Of a stretch of 64,000 nt of DNA, positions 57,351 to 64,000 are shown piece by piece (the stretch's first letter is position 1; each line of letters starts with the position of its first letter). The stretch spans positions 2,464,814 to 2,528,813 of the forward strand of contig NW_022204507.1 of the NCBI RefSeq assembly GCF_008831285.2, given 5' to 3'. The position numbers were made by a program, and so were the translations under genes. Source of the stretch: Nymphaea colorata. Taxonomy: Eukaryota > Streptophyta > Magnoliopsida > Nymphaeales > Nymphaeaceae. The notes under the pieces were generated by a model that saw only the letters and a list, made by a program, of their open reading frames with translations, was not told where the DNA came from and ran no database searches.

Positions 57351-60300
57351 TTTCAGCAATAATGAAACTGCTACGCTTAAGAAAACTTGTGTTGGTTAAC
57401 CCTATTTCCAACTTCTAATGGTAACAAACTTGGAGAGAGGAGTCTTTAAACCCAGAAGCTCTTAAAAAGATCGCATGTCAGAGCATGGCAGGTTAGTCTT
57501 ACATAATGTTTGGGAAGCTTTCTTCCAGAGGTTTGAAGGAACATTTTTAGAACTAAAATTGTTTAATAAAACAAAAAAAATGACACTGACCTACGTAAGC
57601 AGTTACTTTTCAAATATCTACTATTTTTCTGCTCGGTTCTATTTTTTCCTTATAAAAAGTACATGGATGGCACTTCTGTTACCCCATGAGCAGAGTACTT
57701 TGGCTGATCATCATTATACCAAGTACCAATTAATCCTAGAAAGCTGCTGGACGTCCAAATTTTGGTTTAGGTGAGAGGACTTCTAATTGACAAAAACCAA
57801 AAGCGCGCGGGGAAATTTTTTTCTGTAAAGATGTTCATAATGTTGCTTACTTAATCTAATAAAGGCAAAACAGCACTCCTATCCTTTAATTTTGTTAATT
57901 GAGTCTCTTACCTGAATTTTATGATATTAATAATAATAATGTGGCCTTTTTGGGTTGTGAAAAGAAGGAAACTCATAAAAATCAAATCAAAGATGCCATG
58001 AGACCTTAATTTCTTGACATTAAGGACAACAATGAGCCAAAAGAAAAATTTTCCGGTTCGTTCTCTGCCAACCTAGAATTGTTACCCGTATGGAATGACC
58101 TCGTGTCCCGTGGATATTTTCATAAACTTTAGATCTCTCTCTCTCTCTCTCATACTGTCATGCGTCACATCACATGGTTATACAATCCTTTCCAAGAATA
58201 TCATAAGAATCTTTCTTGGCAAGTTAACATTTCTCTTTGGGGATTATCCCATTGTGATTGAGAGAGTTGGTTGCTAGGGTACATGTAAAACCCGTTGAAG
58301 GAGCAGCCCCATATTAAGGGCTGGAAGTGGTTTGTTTGAAACCTCAGGCGTGGATTAGGTTCACAATCGTTTTAGTGTAGTTAATTTGAAGTTTGTCAAT
58401 CCTTAGTACATTAAATTCTATGGCGATAATCTTTAAAAGACCATTTAGCAATCTAAACGGTAACAAACTGTTCCACTGTTCCATGAATTTGTTGTAAAAA
58501 TTAAGGTACATTGATAAAACATTAGATTGTAGTGTTTGATTAATCTGTCCCAATCTTTAAAGCAAAATTTATTGAACAGTTTGTTATTGTTTGCATTGCC
58601 AAACTACCCTAACGCATTTTACTCATTAGGATTCGATCTATTTGCAACCTTGTACCAAACCATAGTGGGAAATTAATTGATATGTTTAATGTATCTGATG
58701 TAAGAGACTTTTTGCCCCGTTGAATGGAATGATTGACCTCCTCCGGCATTGGTGGAGGTAAGACATTAGATGCTCATGTTTAATACATGAGACAAAATAA
58801 ATTCTCTCTCTTTTTGGTCGTCTATGGTCAGATGCTTGAAAAGTGAAAAACAAAAGTAGAAGTTAGAAACTTTGGCTTTTCTTTTTGGATGGCAGCAAGG
58901 TTTTTAGTGGCGGATAAATTTTTTGTCCTTAATTCCAACATAGACCTTTTTTTGCTGCTGATTTAATATAAGCGCCAGTCCCAGAAAATCCTCAAAAGCT
59001 TATTACGTTAACGTTCATTTATGGTTTATACTCATTTGCATAGTATAAATTTGAGTTTACAGGAAAATAATTCGTATTGCTATCCTATCCAATGCAAGTT
59101 GTAACTTTGATTTAAGATGAATATGATGTACTAAAACTGTGCATTAGATAAAATTGTGGCGGATATCGACAAATTCATATATGTGAAGTGGCCGTGAAAA
59201 GGCAAAAGGTGCAGCTAGATGAGATTTTCTCCAAAATTAAAAGGTCACGAGATGGAATCCCTGTTAGTTACAGCGTGTCAATTTCATGAACTTCAAGCAC
59301 GCGATGTCCTCCTACGTGACTTCCGGATCAAATATGCAAACCGGCAATTTTTCATCTGGATTGAAGTCATCTAGAAAAAGACCCCATTGGCGTCTGCCGG
59401 CCCATATTGGTCATGAGAAATTAAATTTAAATTAAACAATTGAAAACGTTATTTTAGACGCTATTTGAGTTAGGTGCCCATATGTTGTTCGCCCAAACGT
59501 TGGGCGCCTCTGTTTTGTAATTTTTTCATTGGGTTTTTATTGCCGATTGAAGAGTTACATATTTTAACCTTAGCACTACGAGGGATTGAGCGTGAGCTTT
59601 GGCTTTCTATCAATAGGTAACCCCACTCACTGAAAGAGTTACATAGCACAAACCTTAGAGAGGTGTACACGAGTTTCAAATTCACGAGTCATGTCTTGCG
59701 TGAGATGAGCCTAGCAAGTAAGAAGAAAGACGTACAAACTAGAATTAGAGAAAGGTTAAAGAATCTTCCTTTTTTGACAAAAGCTCCTTTCGTGACTTCT
59801 TTACTTGAAGCATTCTATAAAAGAAAATATAAATCAATGAATACTAAACCAAATAATTCACACTATAGAGTATAGACCACTCCAAATGTTCTTTATTTAC
59901 AAATATACATGATCTACAAAAATAGATCTCTCTTTCCGTCGTGCTGTCGTGATGTGTAACAAGAAGGACTTTATTTTCTCCAGAGATCGTTGGTTTATCG
60001 AGAATGCGAGAGTTGATATAGAAAACGGCAATATTTTTCGTTCTCTTTTTGGAAGGAATCGTCTTTTAAAGTTTAAGCCCATCGACTTGCTTGCACCATA
60101 CCCAAGAGCTTCCATTCAAAGAGCTTCCATCGTGCATGTCACATGGAAGCCCCATGTGATGCAGATTTATGCACTATATTTATGTAACAGGAACAGCCAA
60201 TCTATGTGTGTTAATAACAGCCGTATAGAAACGAAACCCATTTCAATGGAAATTTGGAAACATCGCAATTTTTTAATGAAATGTGCTTTATAGACTCGAC

Positions 60301-60503
60301 ATCATCATAAAAGTAATTCGAATATCTTGCAAACAAATACATTGATTTTATATGGCTAAGGAGCAATTGGATATAAGTGCCCGGGAAATCATAACTAGAT
60401 TGAGCTCGATCGAGATAGCTTAAAAAAGGAGAACACCAAATGCTATATCCCAACCAATAATATATATCTTAATGATACCCAAAAATAACCAATAGTTTCA
60501 GAC

Positions 60504-60508
<5 letters not shown>

Positions 60509-60542
<34 letters not shown>
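60509..60542. repeat. (TA)n microsatellite in unit 2
   Basis: A shorter counterpart of the (TA)n arrays at 31862 and 32158 in unit 1. Confidence 0.9.
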
Positions 60543-60545
<3 letters not shown>

Positions 60546-60634
60546 CTCTTTTGCATTTTTTTAGAATTCAGTGGTTCAGTTTGGGGAGATAATCACTTTA
60601 ACATGAGAATTATGAAGGTGGAAATTGCTTGACT

Positions 60635-60725
60635 AGGGAGTTCAAGTGGTTGGACTTGCACCTAGCCCAGTGGGTTCAAACTTGGATCCAGCATCAAGAG
60701 ATTACTACCATTTCTGGATCCAATA
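60635..60725 (+). repeat. Possible tRNA-derived SINE-like fragment (unit 2 copy)
   Basis: TTCAAGTGGTTGGACTTGC followed 15-20 bp later by GTGGGTTCAAACTTGG resembles the A and B boxes of a pol III promoter, as in plant SINEs. It matches the degenerate copy at 32405-32530. Confidence is low because no tail or target duplication was identified. Confidence 0.3.
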
Positions 60726-61544
60726 CCAGCGAAATTCACGATTTAAGGAGGAAAAACAAGGTAAAGTTCTATAAGGATTGGTTGGGCCGGTCGCATCCTA
60801 TTCAGGAGCAGAATAATAGTGATTTCTAATTTTTTAATACTGAAATATATGCATCTTATTTGATAATTTGGATTATAAACTGGGAAGTGTAATGCCAAGC
60901 AAGAACCAATACGTGTGGTCGGCCCAAAATTTTGAACCAGGTCTCAAGTAACCCTTCGTCCAAGACATTCGGCAGAGGTCGTTAAGTAACCTTTCGTCCA
61001 CTTGACTAATCCTTCCTCCAAAACATCCCGTCTGGGACAGGTGTCTGCATATCCAAACTTTTGCATTTTTCCTCAACCTTTTAGAAGTAAGATGGAAGAA
61101 GCGAGACACAAATTTAAGGTGGCCTATGGATAATACCTTCATGTAGCAACTGTGCAAACTTGGTTTTGTAAAAGTCAAGCTTTTTAATGAGTTTTGAAAA
61201 GCCATTGAATTATTTAGTAAAAGTTAGACGTTTTGAAAAAAGTCACTCCATTTCGGACCAATTCTTCACGCTACTCTGGTCTATTTGTTTGAATGAGACA
61301 CCTAAAGTTGAGTTCTCATGAATGGCTTGAGGGAGTCCAGGTTTTTCATTTCGCTTTACAAAACTAGGTTTTGTTAAAACTGGATTTTTCATAAACCTAC
61401 TGTTGATAGCACTCAAACACTCCAAAACTTGGTTGGGATGTCCTCTAAACAACCTTTGTGGGGTCGTTTGTTAAATAGAACACTTTGTAAGTGTTACGTG
61501 AATGCAACTAAAGATCCTGGTAGATTTGTGGATACATAATTATA

Positions 61545-61630
61545 GTGTTTCATGAATCTTTGGAGGATATATAGTTATAGTGTTTCATGAATCTTTGGAG
61601 GATATATAGTTATAGTGTCATGAATCTGCT
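61545..61630 (+). repeat. ~42-bp tandem repeat in unit 2
   Basis: ATAGTGTTTCATGAATCTTTGG and TATATAGTT phrases are repeated head to tail, with a third partial copy. It lies in a dispersed 'ATTTGTxxA...CATGAATCT' repeat that also occurs in unit 1, where this expansion is absent. Confidence 0.8.
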
Positions 61631-62477
61631 CTAATCTTTAGGGTAGATTTGTAAAAATGAAATAATTATAAAGTGTTATAAGTGCCAAATTCTGCCACAA
61701 ATTAATAAGTGTATTGTTTGCAAAATACCATAGAACAAGTATTACCATAGAACAAGTATTATAAGGACAAAATGTCAACATAATATATTTAAACACTTTA
61801 TAAAAGCCATACAAGCATCCCCTAAAGTAAACACCGCTTCCCTATGAAACTGAGTGGAGTTGGGATCGAGTATCATCTAAGTCTTTTATAAGCAAACATG
61901 CAATCTAATTAATATGGGCACGAGTGTCATTACTATTCGGAGAAGGGTGTGGCCTATTAAGATTTTATAGCAAACCCATAATTTGCATCTAAAACTTTTC
62001 ATTGCATACAAGCCAGATCTGGTTGATGCATGCAAACGAATATCTAAGATGTGGGGATACTGTTCTTCCTTCATTGGTTCAAAATCTGGACCCAGATTCA
62101 GGTATTGCTCCAGTACCCTAGAACCGGATTCAGCTGCGCCAGTCCATGAAGCCCGACGCCCTTGACATCCCCTTAATCAAACCTCGCCAATTTGACTTAG
62201 ATCTTGACTGGACCGGTTGCTAGAAGCCAGATAATCCTTCCTACCACCATGCTTCAAATGAATAATTGAATATGCTGTTCTCGAATTCTTTCCAACCAAG
62301 AGGGGTTGTATCACATTGACTGGCAAGGCAGTCCATTTCAAAAAGTTTGAAATCCAAATCCCGTAGTTGATGTCAAGAAAGAATTCATTTCCTAAATTTT
62401 CACCTCAAATTTTATTTCACCCACTCGTGTTTAATTTTTTTCCCCTTCTTTCTCTTGCCTCACTTTCAAAAATTGTG

Positions 62478-62485
62478 TATAAACA
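62478..62485 (+). promoter_or_regulatory. TATA box of HKT copy 2
   Basis: TATAAACA sits in the same context as TATAAATA of copy 1; the seventh base is changed (T to C). Confidence 0.5.
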
Positions 62486-62581
62486 CTTCCCATCTCTTCT
62501 CTCAAGGAGATCTGTAGCTCTTTCCTTCTCTGGACCCCAACATATACATCTCTCCCCTCCATTGACACCCCCAGACCCACC

Positions 62582-62677
62582 ATGGAAGGTTTGGATTATT
62601 ACCAGATGAACTTCAAGTCCTTTCATGGTGGTATGGGTGCACGTCGTATTTTCATAAGAGGACCTGTGATCTCCTGA
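62582..62677 (+). pseudogene. Broken original 5' coding end of HKT copy 2; now a 31-codon upstream ORF
   Basis: An ATG at 62582 opens a frame of 31 codons ending in TGA at 62675-62677. Relative to copy 1, a 5-bp insertion (AAGTC, about 62611-62615) moves the frame and a 2-bp deletion (AC, about 62688) restores it, but only after the TGA. The peptide therefore loses the [18 protein letters not shown] text of copy 1. The upstream ORF is in the same frame as the main coding region, 15 nt short of its first ATG, and could reduce its translation. Confidence 0.75.
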
Positions 62678-62692
62678 AGGTGGCGTACGCTA

Positions 62693-63777
62693 ATGGCGTG
62701 GCACTTGCACCCTTTCTGCCTAGTGCTTCTCTATTTCATCTCCATCTCCCTTCTGGGCTTCATCGCTCTTGTGCTTTTCGAGCATGCGAAGCCCGGCAGT
62801 TCCACCAGCCTCGGCAATGTCGACCTCTTCTTTATGTCCGTGTCGGCGATGACGTCGTCCAGCCTCGCCTCCGTCAACATGGAGGACATGTCCAACTCCC
62901 AGTTTTGGGTTCTCATTTTCCTCATGCTTGTGGGTGGTGAGTCCTTCCTCTCTGCCGTCACCCTCCTGTTTCAGTGCCTCGACTTTTCCGCCCTCGTCCC
63001 GAGGCCGGAATTGGCCGGCATGTCGAGGACTGCGGACACCACGGACGTCGAGATGCCAGTCCGGCGTGGTGTCATCGCCGGTGCCGAGAATGGGGGAGGG
63101 GCCGATGGGTCGGAGAGTACAACTACAGATGTGGCGATGGTTGACGAGAGGATGATGAAGCTGGGGTCCAGGAAGTGCCTGGCGAATGTGGCCTTGGGCT
63201 TCTGCATGTTTGTCAATATACTTGGCTCTCTAATGGTGTTTGCTTATTTCAAAGTGATTCCCAGCGCTAGGAGGATTCTCAACCAAAAGGGCCTCAACGT
63301 GGCCACTTTCTCAATTTTCACCACGGTTTCTTCCTTTACAAACTGCGGCTTCTTCCCAAATAATGAGAACATGGTGATCTTTAGAGAAGACTCCGGGCTG
63401 TTGTGGATGGTCATCGGTCAGATTCTTGTTGGGAATACATTTTACCCTGTTTGCTTGACCCTCATTATCTGGGTACTTATGAAATGGTTTCCTAGGAAAG
63501 AGCACGAGTACCTGTGGAAGAAAGGCCATGAATTGGGGTACTCCCACTTGTTCCCATGGCGGAGCACCGTTTATCTCACAGTCTCCGCTGTAGGTTTCAC
63601 GGTCGTGCAGCTAATCATGTTTGGGTTCTTAGAGTGGGGATCCGTGTCGGGGCTTAGTTTCTACCGGAAGTTCGTCGCCGGGCTTTTCCAGTCTGTCAAC
63701 GCGAGGCATGCTGGAGAAATGGCCTTCGATCTTTCGGTTTTCTCGCCGGCGCTCTTGGTGGTCTACATAGTTATGAT
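62693..63777 (+). CDS. HKT1: HKT1-type transporter, copy 2, exon 1 only (gene continues beyond window)
   Basis: Same role as copy 1: class I HKT cation transporter of the plasma membrane. From ATG 62693 the exon runs to 63777, where GTGAGTTATT begins intron 1 (donor and phase as in copy 1). It starts at the residue equivalent to Met34 of copy 1, so the first 33 residues are lost, while TM1 (HLHPFCLVLLYF) is kept. Filter loops: SVSAMTSSSLAS (Ser), [15 protein letters not shown] (Gly; Ala to Thr before Asn) and NARHAGEM (Gly). The acidic cytoplasmic loop near residues 105-155 carries a net 17-residue in-frame gain (MPVRRGVIAGAENGGGADGS). No stop is present in exon 1. Exons 2 and 3 lie beyond the window, so whether the whole gene is intact cannot be judged. 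Confidence 0.85.
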
Positions 63778-64000
63778 GTGAGTTATTGTCTGCCTTTCTC
63801 TGTTCTTTTTTTTCTTGTTCTTTTTTTTTAAAAAAAAAAAAAAAAAAACTCTCGTCTTCTTTTTTCGTGACCCGTCCACCACCAGGCAAAACTTCGGACG
63901 CATGCAGCCTGGCGTTGGGCCCAGACCTAGTCCCCTTGATATATAATTTTCTTAATACACTATTTACTAATATGGATAGATGCTCATTGCTTAGTATTAG
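63778..64000 (+). other. Start of intron 1 of HKT copy 2
   Basis: It begins GTGAGTTATT. A poly-T then poly-A stretch (about 63806-63848) is followed by text shared with copy 1's intron (CCAGGCAAAACTT, AGCCTGGCGTTGGGCCCA and CTTGATATATAA). The window ends inside the intron. Confidence 0.85.

Larger units (their letters stand above)
54830..62581 (+). repeat. Segmental duplication unit 2, upstream flank of HKT copy 2
   Basis: Aligned with 28630-34575 in the same orientation. The left edge is visible as TTTCTTAGGC..GAGATGC/AAGATGC and GAATGACCC text near 54855-54930. The unit is interrupted at about 54950-57350 by repeats and the LINE. The duplicated promoter region (about 61930-62240) is well conserved with 33940-34200. 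From 57360 to 62580 no additional gene is recognised; frames there are non-coding. Confidence 0.8.

Overview
This is AT-rich nuclear DNA from a flowering plant. The evidence is spliced genes with GT/AG introns, a plant HKT potassium/sodium transporter, and dense plant-type transposons (Ty3/gypsy, Ty1/copia, LINE, hAT, CACTA). I cannot name the species. The window holds one complete protein-coding gene and the first exon of a second, related one. Almost everything else is transposon remnants, simple repeats or unassigned intergenic DNA.

Layout. 1-7.2 kb is a decayed Ty3/gypsy element with a plant-mobile-domain-like segment, gag, protease, reverse transcriptase and RNase H, cut off by a ~2.9 kb LTR (7.17-10.1 kb). 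10.4-18.4 kb holds two related LTR-like units in the same orientation. The first carries an exact 403-bp tandem duplication, and the second is split by a 1.9 kb hAT-like element. 18.6-19.4 kb looks like a CACTA remnant carrying an exon-like segment. 19.4-28.6 kb is gene-poor intergenic DNA with short degenerate repeats. 28.6-41.7 kb is the first unit of a segmental duplication and ends in a complete three-exon HKT1-type gene (34576-41736). 42.8-46.2 kb is a degenerate copia element on the minus strand, bounded by diverged LTRs. 48.1-51 kb is a second, minus-strand copy of the 7.2-10.1 kb LTR, with a 70-bp minisatellite upstream of its TATA box. 51.8-52.5 kb is a 701-bp hAT-type element with an intact 8-bp target duplication and a captured piece of a cytochrome P450 gene. 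53.3-54.8 kb is a truncated plus-strand copia element. 55.6-57.35 kb is a 5'-truncated LINE on the minus strand. 54.8-64 kb is the second unit of the segmental duplication, interrupted by the LINE. It contains exon 1 of a second HKT gene, and the window ends inside its first intron.

The two HKT genes are tandem paralogues on the plus strand. Both have the Ser-Gly-Gly-Gly selectivity-filter pattern expected of class I (HKT1, Na+-selective) members; the fourth position is visible only in copy 1. Copy 1 reads cleanly through three exons to 526 residues. Copy 2 has a 5-bp insertion and a 2-bp deletion at its 5' end, so the original N-terminus is broken. Translation would have to begin 33 residues further in, behind a 31-codon upstream ORF. 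The upstream regions are alignable for about 6 kb, but each has its own insertions (a hAT MITE and a short repeat in copy 1, a LINE in copy 2), so regulation may have diverged.
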